Origin: Rossellomorea aquimaris
GTDB lineage: Bacteria > Bacillota > Bacilli > Bacillales > Bacillaceae_B
Reading direction: 5' to 3'
DNA length: 64,000 nucleotides
Assembly: GCF_035590735.1 (NCBI RefSeq)
Contig: NZ_CP141595.1
Location: 3,009,001-3,073,000 of the forward strand
Positions 20,151 to 31,661 of this stretch are shown piece by piece. Both the position numbers and the translations under genes were made by a program. Each line of letters begins with the position of its first letter. Within the stretch, counting starts at the first letter, position 1. The notes under the pieces are model-generated. The model was not told the DNA's origin. It was given only the letters and a program-made list of their open reading frames with translations, and searched no databases.

Positions 20151-20822
20151 TTAATAATCAGAGTCGCTAGTCAAGCCTTGTACGATTTTCACACCAGAGC
20201 TTGCTCCCAGGCGAGTAGCTCCTGCATCAATCATAGCTTGTGCATCTTCAGAAGAACGTACGCCTCCTGAAGCCTTCACACCGATATCAGGTCCAACTGT
20301 TTTTCTCATAAGAGCGATATCTTCTACAGTCGCCCCACCAGTAGAGAATCCTGTAGATGTTTTCACATAATCCGCTCCAGCTTCTACAGCTAATTGGCAA
20401 GCTTTCACTTTTTCTTCATCCGTCAGCAGGCATGTTTCAATGATTACTTTTGAAAGTGCTTTACCTTTAGATGCCGCCACAACAGCTTCAATATCGCGTT
20501 TTACCAAGTCATGATCGCCACTTTTCAATGCGCCGATATTGATGACCATATCAACTTCTGTAGCACCTTTTTCAATTGCATCTTTTGTTTCAAATGCTTT
20601 CGTTTCAGGAGTAGAAGCTCCAAGTGGGAAACCGATAACCGTACACACTTTTACTTCAGTGCCACTTAATAATTCGCTTGAATATTGAACCCATGCCGGG
20701 TTAACACACACAGAAGCAAATTTAAATTCTTTCGCTTCCTGGCAAAGTATTTCTACTTGGTCTTTCGTTGATTCAGGTTTAAGTAAAGTATGATCAATCA
20801 TACTTGCAATGTTCGTAGTCAT
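20151..20822 (-). CDS. deoC: Deoxyribose-phosphate aldolase
   Basis: Class I aldolase that splits 2-deoxyribose-5-phosphate into glyceraldehyde-3-phosphate and acetaldehyde. 223 residues, standard length. N-terminal [19 protein letters not shown] (about 94-103), the Schiff-base lysine in DYVKTSTGF (Lys about 154) and KASGGVR near residue 195 are all present. Here deoC is alone, not in a deo operon. It is followed by the shared terminator and preceded by an 836-base gap containing repeats. Confidence 0.97.
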   Translation of the reverse strand: MTTNIASMIDHTLLKPESTKDQVEILCQEAKEFKFASVCVNPAWVQYSSELLSGTEVKVCTVIGFPLGASTPETKAFETKDAIEKGATEVDMVINIGALKSGDHDLVKRDIEAVVAASKGKALSKVIIETCLLTDEEKVKACQLAVEAGADYVKTSTGFSTGGATVEDIALMRKTVGPDIGVKASGGVRSSEDAQAMIDAGATRLGASSGVKIVQGLTSDSDY

Positions 20823-20987
20823 TCATTATCTCTCCTTTAACAGTTGTCCGTACCTCTCTTATCATAACAAAACAAAGAGAAAAAGACGAGCATTTCTTAT
20901 TAGCATCTCCAAAAAAAGAAAACCTTTTCATTTCTTAATTCTCTTTTCACAAAGTTTGTTGTTTTCTAACATAAAGTCTACCAAGGT

Positions 20988-21154
20988 GCTCCGTCAACCA
21001 GTGTGTGCTTAGATGGTGAGGGGAACCGCTTCGCTTTCCGCGGACGTACGGCCGAGCCTCCTCAGCTTCGCTTCCGGGGTCTCGGCACGCCCGTTCTTCC
21101 GCAGGAGTCTACGCATTTCCCCTCACCATCTATAAGAAATATTCGTGACAGAGC
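20988..21154 (+). repeat. Palindromic intergenic repeat, family 1, full copy
   Basis: About 167 bp. Outer inverted ends are GCTCCGTCA and TGACAGAGC; inner inverted arms are GATGGTGAGGGGA and TCCCCTCACCATC. The core runs CTTTCCGCGG, GAGCCTCCTC, GGGGTCTCGG, CCGCAGGAGTC. A shorter copy lies at 54527-54654. It sits in the gap upstream of deoC with no credible gene in it; frames across it are composition artefacts. Function unknown; it resembles the short non-coding palindromic repeats scattered through many Bacillaceae genomes. Confidence 0.88.
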
Positions 21155-21420
21155 TTATAGGGACAAAAAAATAATCTTAAGAAAACAGAATTACACAGGA
21201 GGAAATCGACCACTACTCTCTTTAAATGAGGTTGTTTTTCAAAGAAATTTATATTGATTTTATTAGAATTACTTCAAGTTGAAAAAGTTGATTAGATTTA
21301 TCAGGGACCTTCTACTTACGTTTCGATGTCCTTCTTGGTTTTAATCCAAAGCAACCGTAAATTCAACCCAAGTCCGTCTATCTATATTATTAGGCATTCA
21401 GAATGTAGAAGAACAGAGTG

Positions 21421-21546
21421 GATTGTAGCGGAAGGCACTTGACTCCTGCGGGATATAGAGGAAAGGTCGAGACCCCACAGACGGAACGTAGAGGAGGCTC
21501 GACTTCCTCCCCGCGGAAAGCAAGTGCCTGGAGCGGAAAGGAACGG
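21421..21546 (-). repeat. Palindromic intergenic repeat, family 2, full copy
   Basis: Inverted arms GGCACTTGACTCCTGCGGG and CCGCGGAAAGCAAGTGCC flank a core with GAGACCCC and GAGGAGGCTCGA; outward of the right arm is TGGAGCGGAAAGGAACG. Read on the minus strand it has the same core order as family 1 (CTTTCCGCGG, GAGCCTCCTC, GGGGTCTC, CCGCAGGAGTC) but different ends. The 266 bases between it and the family 1 copy are AT-rich with nothing recognisable. Confidence 0.85.
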
Positions 21547-21612
21547 TCTAAGTTTTGATCACTCTACCTGTTTCCTTCTCTTAAATAACAACAATTTTTA
21601 AGAATAGTGCCA

Positions 21613-21650
21613 AATAAAAACAACCCCGGTATTCAAATACCAGGGTTGCA
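21613..21650 (-). terminator. Intrinsic terminator after the GH13 glucosidase
   Basis: CAACCCTGGTATT / AATACCGGGGTTG stem followed by a T-rich stretch on the minus strand, a few bases beyond the stop at 21659. Confidence 0.88.
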
Positions 21651-21658
21651 ACCTTCAA

Positions 21659-23323
21659 TTATTTTAAACGGTACACTCTCGCCTCATATGGCTTAAGAGT
21701 TAACTTGCTTACATTTTTATGGCTTTCCGCATCATAGTTATTCAACAGAAGATTAGAAGAGGAGACTTCCAATTCACCAAGGTCACAAACGGCATTCTTC
21801 GTGGAAAGGTTTGTGATCACGATCATGGATTGATTTTCTCCTGTGCGGGTATACGCAAAGATTTGCTTGTCTTTTTCAAGAAGCAGGTCATAGATCCCGT
21901 ACGTGAAAATATCTTCTTTTTTCTTTAGTTGAATCATTTTTTTATAGAAGTTAAGAATGGAGTTTTCATCCTTTTCCTGAGCTTTTACATTGATTGTTTT
22001 ATAGTTTGGATTCACTTTCATCCAAGGCTTGCCGATTGTAAATCCACTGTTTACTTCATCAGTCCACTGCATCGGTGTTCTGCTGTTGTCACGGGAAGAA
22101 GCCCAGATGATGTCCATGATATCTTGGTGAGGTACACCTTCTTCACGCTTCAGACGATATAGATTCTTGACAGCTACATCATCATAATCTTCAATGGAAG
22201 GGAATTGAACATTTGTCATCCCGATTTCCTGTCCTTGATAAATAAATGGAGTCCCCTGCATTAAGAAGTACATGGTTGCCATGGCAGTGGCACTTTCTCT
22301 CCAATATTCTTTATCATTCCCCCAAGTGGATACAACTCGTGGTTTATCATGGTTTTCGATGAATAGGGCATTCCAGCCGTTGCCCTCGAGGCCTTTCTGC
22401 CAGCGAGTGAGCACCTTCTTCAATTCGACGATATCGAGGTCCGGGTTGGTTTCAGCGTCCCAAAGACCAAGATGTTCGAATTGGAAAATCATATCCATCT
22501 TACCGTTTTCTTTTCCAACCCACAGTTCCGCTTCATCGGCTTTTACCCCATTTGCTTCTCCAACGGACATGACATCATAGTTTGCATACGTCCGATCCTT
22601 GAATTCTTGCAGGAACGTATGAATCCCTTTTTGGTTCATATGCATATCGAAAGAAGAAACATACTTTTCCTTTTTCGGATTTGGCATATCAGGAAGTCCT
22701 GGACGTTTCTTAATATGGCTGATGGCATCGATTCTGAATCCATCAATTCCTTTATCAAGCCACCAGTTGACTGTGTCATAAAGAGCGTCGCGGACTTCTT
22801 CATTTTCCCAGTTCAAATCCGGCTGCTTCGTAGAGAATACGTGAAGGAAATATTGATCTGTTTCTTCATCATACTTCCAGGCTGATCCTCCAAAGATGCT
22901 TTCCCAGTTATTTGGCTCCTTGCCTTTTACGCCATCTCTCCAAATATACCAGTCACGCTTTTGATTTTCTTTAGAGCTCTTAGACTCAATGAACCAAGGG
23001 TGCTCGTCACTTGTATGATTAAGTACAAGGTCAATGATCAGTTTCATATCTCTCTTGTGAACCTCATTAAGTAGCTGATCGAAGTCTTCCATCGTACCGA
23101 AGTCTTCCATAATATCCTGATAATCAGAAATATCATATCCATTATCATCATTAGGTGATTTATACATTGGACAAATCCAAATCACATCGATACCTAATTC
23201 TTTAATATAATCCAACCGTTGAATCACGCCCTGCAAGTCACCAATACCATCGCCGTTTGAATCCTGAAAACTCCTTGGATAGATTTGATAGCCTACCGCT
23301 TCTTTACGCCATGCCTTTTCCAT
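21659..23323 (-). CDS. GH13 alpha-glucosidase (oligo-1,6-glucosidase/maltase family)
   Basis: Cytoplasmic glycoside hydrolase of the GH13_31 type, acting on short malto- or isomalto-oligosaccharides. 554 residues, no signal peptide. The (beta/alpha)8 domain carries the nucleophile Asp199 (GFRIDAISH), acid Glu256 (SVGEANGV) and Asp326 (ENHDKPR), with DLVLNHTSDEH near residue 98. A C-terminal beta domain starts near residue 480. Ala follows Asp199, where a Val is associated with alpha-1,6 preference; Ala suggests a more maltase-like enzyme. This is inference. No transporter or regulator gene adjoins it, and it interrupts the deoC/mtaB neighbourhood. Two CcpA/LacI-type operator sequences lie upstream. 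Confidence 0.93.
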   Translation of the reverse strand: MEKAWRKEAVGYQIYPRSFQDSNGDGIGDLQGVIQRLDYIKELGIDVIWICPMYKSPNDDNGYDISDYQDIMEDFGTMEDFDQLLNEVHKRDMKLIIDLVLNHTSDEHPWFIESKSSKENQKRDWYIWRDGVKGKEPNNWESIFGGSAWKYDEETDQYFLHVFSTKQPDLNWENEEVRDALYDTVNWWLDKGIDGFRIDAISHIKKRPGLPDMPNPKKEKYVSSFDMHMNQKGIHTFLQEFKDRTYANYDVMSVGEANGVKADEAELWVGKENGKMDMIFQFEHLGLWDAETNPDLDIVELKKVLTRWQKGLEGNGWNALFIENHDKPRVVSTWGNDKEYWRESATAMATMYFLMQGTPFIYQGQEIGMTNVQFPSIEDYDDVAVKNLYRLKREEGVPHQDIMDIIWASSRDNSRTPMQWTDEVNSGFTIGKPWMKVNPNYKTINVKAQEKDENSILNFYKKMIQLKKKEDIFTYGIYDLLLEKDKQIFAYTRTGENQSMIVITNLSTKNAVCDLGELEVSSSNLLLNNYDAESHKNVSKLTLKPYEARVYRLK

Positions 23324-23351
23324 CGTAACACCTCATCAAAGTATAGTAAGA

Positions 23352-23384
23352 TACAAACGCTTACATTTAATGCAATCGTTTGCA
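23352..23384. promoter_or_regulatory. Two LacI-family/CcpA-type operator candidates upstream of the glucosidase
   Basis: TGCAATCGTTTGCA (23371-23384) is a near-perfect palindrome of the LacI-family operator type. TGTAAGCGTTTGTA (minus strand, 23365-23352) resembles a cre site (TGWAANCGNTNWCA) with two mismatches. They are centred 19 bp apart and lie 29-61 bases before the start codon, a position suited to repression by a sugar-responsive regulator or CcpA. Confidence 0.6.
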
Positions 23385-23557
23385 CTATTAGTTTAAAAAA
23401 AAGACCTGTTTCATTTATTATATTGACATTAATAGTTTACAACCTTCTTCTTCACTTATCAATAGATAAATTGATTCTAAGCAAAAAAGAAAGTGGTTAC
23501 AAAAAATTATTGTGCAAAAACAAAAAGCACCCAACCATTGTCAGGTGCCTTGATCTA

Positions 23558-24892
23558 TTAAATTGCGGCTTTTTCTTCTGTTTCTTCAAGAACACGTACA
23601 AATTGACCTTCGTTTAAAGGATAACCGGCTTTCGTGATCTTCACTTTCACCAGTTTCCCTACCATATCTTCCGCTGCAGGGAATACTACTTTCAAGTAAT
23701 TATCCGTATATCCAACGTAAAGATCATCCTGGTAAATTTCTTCAGGGATAACTTCTAATACTTCATCTTCAAATTGAGAAGCGTATTCTTTCGCTAATTG
23801 GTTAGAAAGTTCAATTAAACGATGAACTCGTTCGTTCTTGATATCTTCATCGATTTGGTCGTCCATACGTGCTGCAGGAGTACCTGTTCGCTTTGAATAA
23901 GGGAAAACATGAAGCTCTGAGAATTTATGTTCATTGATGAAATTATATGTTTCCATAAATTCTTCTTCCGTTTCACCGGGGAAACCGACAATGACATCAG
24001 ATGTAACTGCAAGTCCTGGTAAAGCCTTCTTAAGCTTTTCCAAGCGTTCTGCAAAGAATTCCATTGTATATTTTCTGCGCATTCTCTTAAGGACCGTATT
24101 GGATCCTGATTGAAGTGGAACGTGTAAGTGTCTGACAACGATATTTGATTGATCGATCACTTCAATGACTTCATCCGTCAGTTGACTGGCTTCGATGGAA
24201 GAGATACGAATTCTCTTCAGGCCCTTCACTTTTTGCTCCAGGTCTTTAAGAAGCATGGCAAGATTGTAGTCTTTCATGTCCTCTCCGTATCCACCTGTGT
24301 GAATTCCTGTCAGAACAATCTCTTTATAGCCGGCATCCACAAGCTGTTGAGCTTGATGAATGACCTCTTCAGGATCACGGGATCTCATCAGTCCACGGGC
24401 CCATGGAATAATGCAGAATGTGCAGAAGTTATTGCACCCTTCCTGGATTTTAAGAGAGGCACGGGTACGATCCGTAAATGCCGGAACATCCAGCTCTTCG
24501 TAGACACGATTCTTCATAATGTTCGTAACACCATTGATTGGTTGGCGTTCTTGTTTATATTCTTCAATGTACGTTAACATTTTTCTTCGGTCCTGTGTCC
24601 CGACCACGACGTCAACGCCCGGTATCGCCATAATTTCAGCAGGGGATGTTTGAGCGTAACATCCTGTTACACAAATCACTCCGTCAGGATTCTTACGAAT
24701 GGCACGACGAATGACCTGTCTGCTTTTCTTATCTCCTGTATTCGTTACCGTGCACGTGTTAATGACATACACATCTGCAATCGAATCATATTCTACACGT
24801 TCGTATCCTTCTTCTTTAAATAATTGCCAAATGGCTTCTGTTTCGTAGTGGTTCACTTTACACCCTAGAGTGTGAAACGCTACTGATGGCAT
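23558..24892 (-). CDS. mtaB: tRNA threonylcarbamoyladenosine methylthiotransferase MtaB
   Basis: Radical-SAM enzyme converting t6A37 to ms2t6A37 in ANN-decoding tRNAs. 444 residues. The N-terminal methylthiotransferase domain starts MPSVAFHTLGCKVNHYETEA and has further cysteines in NTCTVT and TGCYAQ. The radical-SAM CxxxCxxC is GCNNFCTFCIIPWARG (about 155-170), and a C-terminal TRAM domain starts near residue 375. I choose ATG 24892 after GAGGTGATTGTA; an open extension upstream runs into rsmE. It follows rsmE directly. Confidence 0.96.
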   Translation of the reverse strand: MPSVAFHTLGCKVNHYETEAIWQLFKEEGYERVEYDSIADVYVINTCTVTNTGDKKSRQVIRRAIRKNPDGVICVTGCYAQTSPAEIMAIPGVDVVVGTQDRRKMLTYIEEYKQERQPINGVTNIMKNRVYEELDVPAFTDRTRASLKIQEGCNNFCTFCIIPWARGLMRSRDPEEVIHQAQQLVDAGYKEIVLTGIHTGGYGEDMKDYNLAMLLKDLEQKVKGLKRIRISSIEASQLTDEVIEVIDQSNIVVRHLHVPLQSGSNTVLKRMRRKYTMEFFAERLEKLKKALPGLAVTSDVIVGFPGETEEEFMETYNFINEHKFSELHVFPYSKRTGTPAARMDDQIDEDIKNERVHRLIELSNQLAKEYASQFEDEVLEVIPEEIYQDDLYVGYTDNYLKVVFPAAEDMVGKLVKVKITKAGYPLNEGQFVRVLEETEEKAAI

Positions 24893-24897
24893 TACAA

Positions 24898-25644
24898 TCA
24901 CCTCATAAGTTCTAATTGATAGCTGATGGCTGAGAGGACATACAATGGAGCAGTCTCCGTCCGTAATATTCTTGGACCCAGTCCACACGGGATAAAGCCC
25001 TCGCTCTTACACATCTCTACTTCTTTTTCTGTCAATCCACCTTCAGGACCGAATACAACAAGGACACTTTGTCCATGTTCGATCGTCGATAACACCTTTG
25101 AAAGATTTCCTGTTTCTCCGCCTCTTGCTTCTTCTTCATATGCGATCAGTTTGTAATCAAACTGTGCCTGTATTAATTGTTTCAATGAAATGGGTGCAGT
25201 TACGCCGGGAACAAGGAGTCTATGAGACTGTTCCGCTGCTTCCTTGACGATTTTCTCCCATCGTTCTACCTTTTTCTTTGCTTTTTTATCGTCCCATTTC
25301 ACAATGGAGCGATCCGCATTAAAAGGGATAAATTGAGTGGCTCCAAGCTCTGTTCCCTTTTGGAAAATCAACTCCAATTTATCCCCTTTCGGCAGTCCGC
25401 TCGCAATGGTTACTTTAATTGGTAATTCTTTCGTTGTTGTTTCCCATTTTACTATTGATAGTTCTACTGAGTCACTGGAAATCGTTTCAATACGGGCAAT
25501 TGCTGATGCTTGATCCTTAAAAACAGCATAGACTTCATCTTCTTCCTTCATTCTCATGACACGAACGATATGATGGTAGTCATCCCCTGTTATCGTAATC
25601 GGATCATTTTCTCGATATGTGTCATTTATAAAATATCGTTGCAT
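24898..25644 (-). CDS. rsmE: 16S rRNA (uracil1498-N3)-methyltransferase RsmE
   Basis: SPOUT-class methyltransferase that modifies U1498 in the decoding region. 248 residues. An N-terminal PUA-like domain (MQRYFINDTY, DDYHHIVRVMRM) is followed by the knotted SAM-binding domain with KGDKLELIFQKGTELGA, LVVFGPEGGLTEKE and LGPRILRTETAPLYVLSAI. It lies 31 bases after prmA and 5 bases before mtaB in the extended dnaJ operon. Confidence 0.96.
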   Translation of the reverse strand: MQRYFINDTYRENDPITITGDDYHHIVRVMRMKEEDEVYAVFKDQASAIARIETISSDSVELSIVKWETTTKELPIKVTIASGLPKGDKLELIFQKGTELGATQFIPFNADRSIVKWDDKKAKKKVERWEKIVKEAAEQSHRLLVPGVTAPISLKQLIQAQFDYKLIAYEEEARGGETGNLSKVLSTIEHGQSVLVVFGPEGGLTEKEVEMCKSEGFIPCGLGPRILRTETAPLYVLSAISYQLELMR

Positions 25645-25675
25645 ACAGTTTCAACTCCACCGTTTTTACTTAAAT

Positions 25676-26617
25676 TCACATAGGCTTCTTGGCAATAATA
25701 GCGACCCAGTCTTCCATGACCATAATTTCTTCTATTATAAATCCGGCAGACTCCAATGCATCACGTACTTCTTGCTTCTTTGGCTGGATGATCCCAGAGG
25801 TGATAAAAAATCCGCCCGGTTTCACAAGTTCGAAGGCATCAAGTGTAAAGCGTAAAATGATTTCAGCCAAGATGTTCGCTACAATCACATCCGCTTGCCC
25901 TGAAACGCCATTCAATAAATTATTCGCGTCAACCGTCACAGTTTGTTGGACTTTGTTCAGCTTCACATTCAGTCTCGCTGAACGAACAGCCACTTCATCC
26001 AGGTCATACGCTCTTACATTGTCTGCAGCTAATTGTGCAGCAGCAATGGATAATACACCTGAACCTGTTCCTACATCGATGACCGCATCGTGTTTTTTAA
26101 CGATTCGCTCAAGAGCCTGGATACACATGACCGTTGTAGGATGAGTTCCTGTCCCAAACGCCATGCCTGGATCCAGTTCAATGATGAGTTCGTCACTGTG
26201 AACCGGTGTATAGTCTTCCCAAGTAGGGACGATCGTAAATTTATCGGAGATCTTCACAGGATGGTAGTATTTCTTCCACGCCGTTGCCCATTCTTCCTCA
26301 TTCACTTCTGAAATCTCCACTTTGTTTTCACCAATGTCGATGTCATAGGTAACCAGGTTCGTAATGCCCTGCTTGATCTCGTCAACCGTTTCACCAAGAA
26401 AGCTATTTACGGGTAAATACGCTTTGACTAAGACACCTTCACTCGGATAATCATCAGGATTGAGTTGGTAGATCTCCCCAAACATATCTTCTCTTTCCTT
26501 AATTAATTCGGCAGGGTCTTCAATGACCACACCGCTTGCTCCTGATTCATGAAGAATGTTTGAAATAGGCTCAATCGCTTCATTCGTAGTAAGAATACTG
26601 ATTTCTGACCATTTCAT
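25676..26617 (-). CDS. prmA: Ribosomal protein L11 methyltransferase PrmA
   Basis: SAM-dependent trimethylation of L11. 313 residues. An N-terminal L11-binding domain precedes the Rossmann methyltransferase fold: [18 protein letters not shown] (about 178-195), the acidic end AYDLDEVAV, and [12 protein letters not shown], which holds the N-[IL]-L-type catalytic motif. It lies 24 bases after dnaJ, the conserved dnaJ-prmA-rsmE order. Confidence 0.97.
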   Translation of the reverse strand: MKWSEISILTTNEAIEPISNILHESGASGVVIEDPAELIKEREDMFGEIYQLNPDDYPSEGVLVKAYLPVNSFLGETVDEIKQGITNLVTYDIDIGENKVEISEVNEEEWATAWKKYYHPVKISDKFTIVPTWEDYTPVHSDELIIELDPGMAFGTGTHPTTVMCIQALERIVKKHDAVIDVGTGSGVLSIAAAQLAADNVRAYDLDEVAVRSARLNVKLNKVQQTVTVDANNLLNGVSGQADVIVANILAEIILRFTLDAFELVKPGGFFITSGIIQPKKQEVRDALESAGFIIEEIMVMEDWVAIIAKKPM

Positions 26618-26641
26618 TGATCTACCAACTCCGTCCTTTAG

Positions 26642-27769
26642 TTATTCGCCTTTAAAGGCTTTTTTTACTTTATCAAAAAAGCTTTCATGCTGTTCATCTG
26701 GTACCTGTCCGCTAATATCCGCAAATTCTCTTAATAATTGCTTTTGCTTATCTGTTAATTTAGAAGGGGTAACCACCTTCACCTGAACATGCTGATCACC
26801 CGTTCCGTATCCACGTACATTCGGTACTCCTTTACCTTTCAAACGGAATCTCGTGCTTGTTTGAGTTCCTGAAGGCACTTTCAGCTTAACTTTCCCGTGC
26901 AGGGTCGGCACTTCAATTTCATCACCTAATGCCGCTTGTGCAAACGTCACTGGCATTTCACAATAGATATCATCTCCGTTACGCTCAAAGAAATCATGTG
27001 AGCGAACATGGAAGACAACGTACAAGTCACCGGCAGGTCCGCCATTTATACCTGGTTCACCTTGACCAGTCACACGCAGCTGCTGTCCATCATCGATACC
27101 AGCCGGGATTTTAACAGAGATTTTACGGCGCTTCTGTACTTTTCCGGCTCCGCCACAAGTTGAACATTTCTCCTTGATTTGTTTCCCTGTACCGTTACAG
27201 TAGTGACAAACCCGTCTGTTCACAATGCGGCCAAACGGTGTATTCTGTTCTACATTCAATTGACCCGATCCATTACAGTGAGAACAAGTATTGACCTTTG
27301 TTCCCGGTTTTGCACCTGAACCATGGCAAGTGTCACATTCTTCTTCTCTCGGAATCTCGATTTCTGTGTCTTTCCCAAAGACCGCTTCTTCAAATGTCAG
27401 TGACATTGTGTACTGAAGATCGGCACCTTGTCTAGGTGCATTCGGATCCCTTCTACGGCCTCCACCGCCACCGAAGAATGTATTAAAGATGTCTTCGAAA
27501 CCACCGAAACCTCCACCGCCAAAGTCAGCTCCCCCGCCAAATCCCTGGTTAGGGTCAGTATGTCCGAAACGATCATATTGAGCACGCTTTTGATCATCAC
27601 TCAATACTTCATAGGCTTCCGATATTTCTTTGAATTTTTCATCCGCATCCGCTTCTTTATTAATATCCGGATGATACTTTTTGGAGAGCTTGCGGTATGC
27701 TTTCTTCATTTCGTCTTTTGAGGCATCTTTTCCGACACCAAGAACCTCATAATAGTCCCGTTTACTCAT
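26642..27769 (-). CDS. dnaJ: Chaperone protein DnaJ
   Basis: Hsp40 co-chaperone that stimulates DnaK ATPase and delivers substrates. 375 residues. J domain with the HPD motif ([10 protein letters not shown], about 33-35) and a Gly/Phe-rich linker (about 75-110). The zinc domain has all four CxxCxGxG repeats: [24 protein letters not shown] and CSTCGGAG (about 145-210). Two C-terminal beta domains follow. It is separated from dnaK by a terminator-like hairpin. Confidence 0.98.
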   Translation of the reverse strand: MSKRDYYEVLGVGKDASKDEMKKAYRKLSKKYHPDINKEADADEKFKEISEAYEVLSDDQKRAQYDRFGHTDPNQGFGGGADFGGGGFGGFEDIFNTFFGGGGGRRRDPNAPRQGADLQYTMSLTFEEAVFGKDTEIEIPREEECDTCHGSGAKPGTKVNTCSHCNGSGQLNVEQNTPFGRIVNRRVCHYCNGTGKQIKEKCSTCGGAGKVQKRRKISVKIPAGIDDGQQLRVTGQGEPGINGGPAGDLYVVFHVRSHDFFERNGDDIYCEMPVTFAQAALGDEIEVPTLHGKVKLKVPSGTQTSTRFRLKGKGVPNVRGYGTGDQHVQVKVVTPSKLTDKQKQLLREFADISGQVPDEQHESFFDKVKKAFKGE

Positions 27770-27907
27770 TAAAACACCACTCCCGAATCCTTTGCATAAA
27801 GGTTATTTTAACATTGAGCTTTGACTATTATCAATAAAAACTCAACATTCCTTCTAATTGATTGTGTCTGTAAGATGAATGAAGCACCTATTGTTTCTTT
27901 CAATCAT

Positions 27908-27951
27908 AGAAAAAGTCAAAGCCAAGAACCGCCCTGACTTTGACTTTTTCG
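27908..27951 (-). terminator. Hairpin/terminator between dnaK and dnaJ
   Basis: AAAAAGTCAAAG / CTTTGACTTTTT with a loop of about 16 bases, giving a T-rich tail on the minus strand. It lies just after dnaK and probably lowers read-through into dnaJ. Confidence 0.8.
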
Positions 27952-27962
27952 TTCATACTGGA

Positions 27963-29828
<1,866 letters not shown>

Positions 29829-29831
29829 TTA

Positions 29832-30398
29832 TTATTGATTGACCTTCACCATGGAAGGACGAATTACTCTGTCTTTCAGTTTGTATCCTTTTTGAAATTC
29901 TTCAACAACTACATTGCTATCGAAATTTTCATCTTCTGTTTGCATAACTGCTTGATGCAAATGTGGATCAAACTCTTGACCTACCGCTTCAATTGGCTCT
30001 ACTCCCTCTTTCTTAAGGGCTTCTACAATACTTCTATGAACCATTTCCATTCCTTGAAGCAGTGTTTTTGTTTGATCATTATCAGCATCTATATTTAAAG
30101 CACGCTCGAAATTATCAAGTGCCGGCAATAGTTCAGTGATCAGTCCTTGAGCACGATATTTCTCCTTCGCTTCGCTTTCTACATTGACGCGGCGGCGGAA
30201 GTTATCGAAATCAGCTCTTAAACGAAGATAACGATTCTCAGACTCATTCAGCTTCTCTTCCAATTGTGAAAGCTCATCTGATTCTTGTTGTTCTTCTGCT
30301 ACTTCCTCTGCTTGAGGTTCTTCAGCGAACACTTCTTCTACCACTTCGCTGTTTTCTTCTTTCGCATCATGCTGCTCTTGTTTTGTTTTTTCAGACAT
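29832..30398 (-). CDS. grpE: Nucleotide exchange factor GrpE
   Basis: Exchange factor for DnaK. 188 residues. An acidic, disordered N-terminus (Glu-rich to about residue 45) is followed by a long coiled coil ([20 protein letters not shown]). The C-terminal beta domain carries [14 protein letters not shown] and [19 protein letters not shown] 30398 is 8 bases after GGAGG; the GTG nine bases upstream overlaps that site. It follows hrcA across a 95-base gap. Confidence 0.97.
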   Translation of the reverse strand: MSEKTKQEQHDAKEENSEVVEEVFAEEPQAEEVAEEQQESDELSQLEEKLNESENRYLRLRADFDNFRRRVNVESEAKEKYRAQGLITELLPALDNFERALNIDADNDQTKTLLQGMEMVHRSIVEALKKEGVEPIEAVGQEFDPHLHQAVMQTEDENFDSNVVVEEFQKGYKLKDRVIRPSMVKVNQ

Positions 30399-30493
30399 AA
30401 CATTCACCTCCTTAAAAATCTACGAACACTAGTAGGCTCCAGATGGCGATAAAGACGGCATCAGAGCCTTTTTTCCCTTATACAATATGTCCA

Positions 30494-31531
30494 CTAATCT
30501 CCACTTTGATACAGTTTCGTAAGAACCTTGGACATATCATTTGAAAAGAAATTAAGTAAACTCACGACACGGGAATACTCCATTCGAGTAGGTCCGATAA
30601 TCGCAATGGAACCTAATTGTTCTTTACCAATAGAATAAGTAGCGGTTATGAGACTGCAATTCTCCATAGCAAGATGATCATTCTCTTTCCCGATTTTAAT
30701 GTTCAATCCTGTAGCGGAAGGACGAATCAAGTTGTAGACGCTCTCCTCTTGTTCAATCATTTCAAGGAGCATGCGTACTTTATGGACGTCATTAAACTCA
30801 GGTTGGTTAAGTATATTGGTTTTCCCACCAAAGAACAGCTTATCCGTGACCGTTGGGTTAAAGGAATTAGTAATCGAGTGAAGGATAAAATCATAGTTCT
30901 GAATATGCTCTCTTAGCAAAAGAGCGACTTCCTTGAAAATTTTATCGTTTAACTCACTGATAGGAACACCTGATAACCGGTCATTTAAGATGTGCACAAG
31001 CTTCTCAAGCTCTGCCGCATCCATTGTCGGCGGGATTTGGAACAGTTTATTTTCAACATGTCCGTTATCCGTCACGATGATGGCAATCGCTGTATCCTTG
31101 TTCAAAGGAATAAGTTGAATCTTCTTCAGCTTATTTTCCTTCAAATCGGGACCTAATACGATGGTCGTGTAATTCGTCAGCTCGGAAAGGATCTTTGCCG
31201 ACTTCTGGACAACTTTCTCCAATTCATATATTCGCTCAGTGAAGATGGAGCGTATTGCATGCACGTCATTCTTCTCTAATTTCTGTGGAGAAAGCAAGTG
31301 ATCCACATAATAACGATAACCCTTTTCAGATGGAACACGTCCTGAAGAAGTATGCGTTTTTTCAATAAAACCCAAATCCTCCAAATCAGCCATTTCATTT
31401 CGAATCGTAGCTGAGCTGAAGGAAATTTCATCCTTCTTGGACAAGCTCCTCGAACCGACAGGCTGAGCTGACAGGATAAAATCATCAATAATCACTTGAA
31501 GAATTAGAAGTTGTCGATCTGTTAACAACAT
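30494..31531 (-). CDS. hrcA: Heat-inducible transcription repressor HrcA
   Basis: Repressor of class I heat-shock genes; binds CIRCE and needs GroEL for activity. 345 residues. A winged HTH lies at the N-terminus ([18 protein letters not shown], then [20 protein letters not shown]), followed by a GAF-like dimerisation domain. It is the first gene of hrcA-grpE-dnaK-dnaJ-prmA-rsmE-mtaB. Its own CIRCE lies 13 bases upstream of the start, so it is autoregulated. Confidence 0.98.
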   Translation of the reverse strand: MLLTDRQLLILQVIIDDFILSAQPVGSRSLSKKDEISFSSATIRNEMADLEDLGFIEKTHTSSGRVPSEKGYRYYVDHLLSPQKLEKNDVHAIRSIFTERIYELEKVVQKSAKILSELTNYTTIVLGPDLKENKLKKIQLIPLNKDTAIAIIVTDNGHVENKLFQIPPTMDAAELEKLVHILNDRLSGVPISELNDKIFKEVALLLREHIQNYDFILHSITNSFNPTVTDKLFFGGKTNILNQPEFNDVHKVRMLLEMIEQEESVYNLIRPSATGLNIKIGKENDHLAMENCSLITATYSIGKEQLGSIAIIGPTRMEYSRVVSLLNFFSNDMSKVLTKLYQSGD

Positions 31532-31543
31532 TCATCACCCCTG

Positions 31544-31570
31544 TTAGCACTCTCTTCTGATGAGTGCTAA
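31544..31570. promoter_or_regulatory. CIRCE operator of the hrcA operon
   Basis: TTAGCACTC - 9 bases - GAGTGCTAA, a perfect CIRCE inverted repeat, between the promoter and the hrcA ribosome-binding site. It is the HrcA-binding site for heat-shock control of the whole operon. Confidence 0.98.
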
Positions 31571-31581
31571 ATCTAATTAAT

Positions 31582-31610
31582 AAATTATCAAATCAGAAAA
31601 GGGATGTCAA
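31582..31610 (-). promoter_or_regulatory. Sigma-A promoter of the hrcA heat-shock operon
   Basis: TTGACA (31610-31605) and TAATTT (31587-31582) with a 17-base spacer, immediately upstream of CIRCE on the minus strand. Confidence 0.82.
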
Positions 31611-31661
31611 TATATTAGATTGGCTCTTTTCGTAAAGTCAGTTGCTTTTGAAAAAGCGATT

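Noticed and set aside
21003..21257. 84-codon frame across the family 1 repeat
   Set aside because: Covers a palindromic repeat also present in shortened form at 54.5 kb; no ribosome-binding site and no coding pattern.
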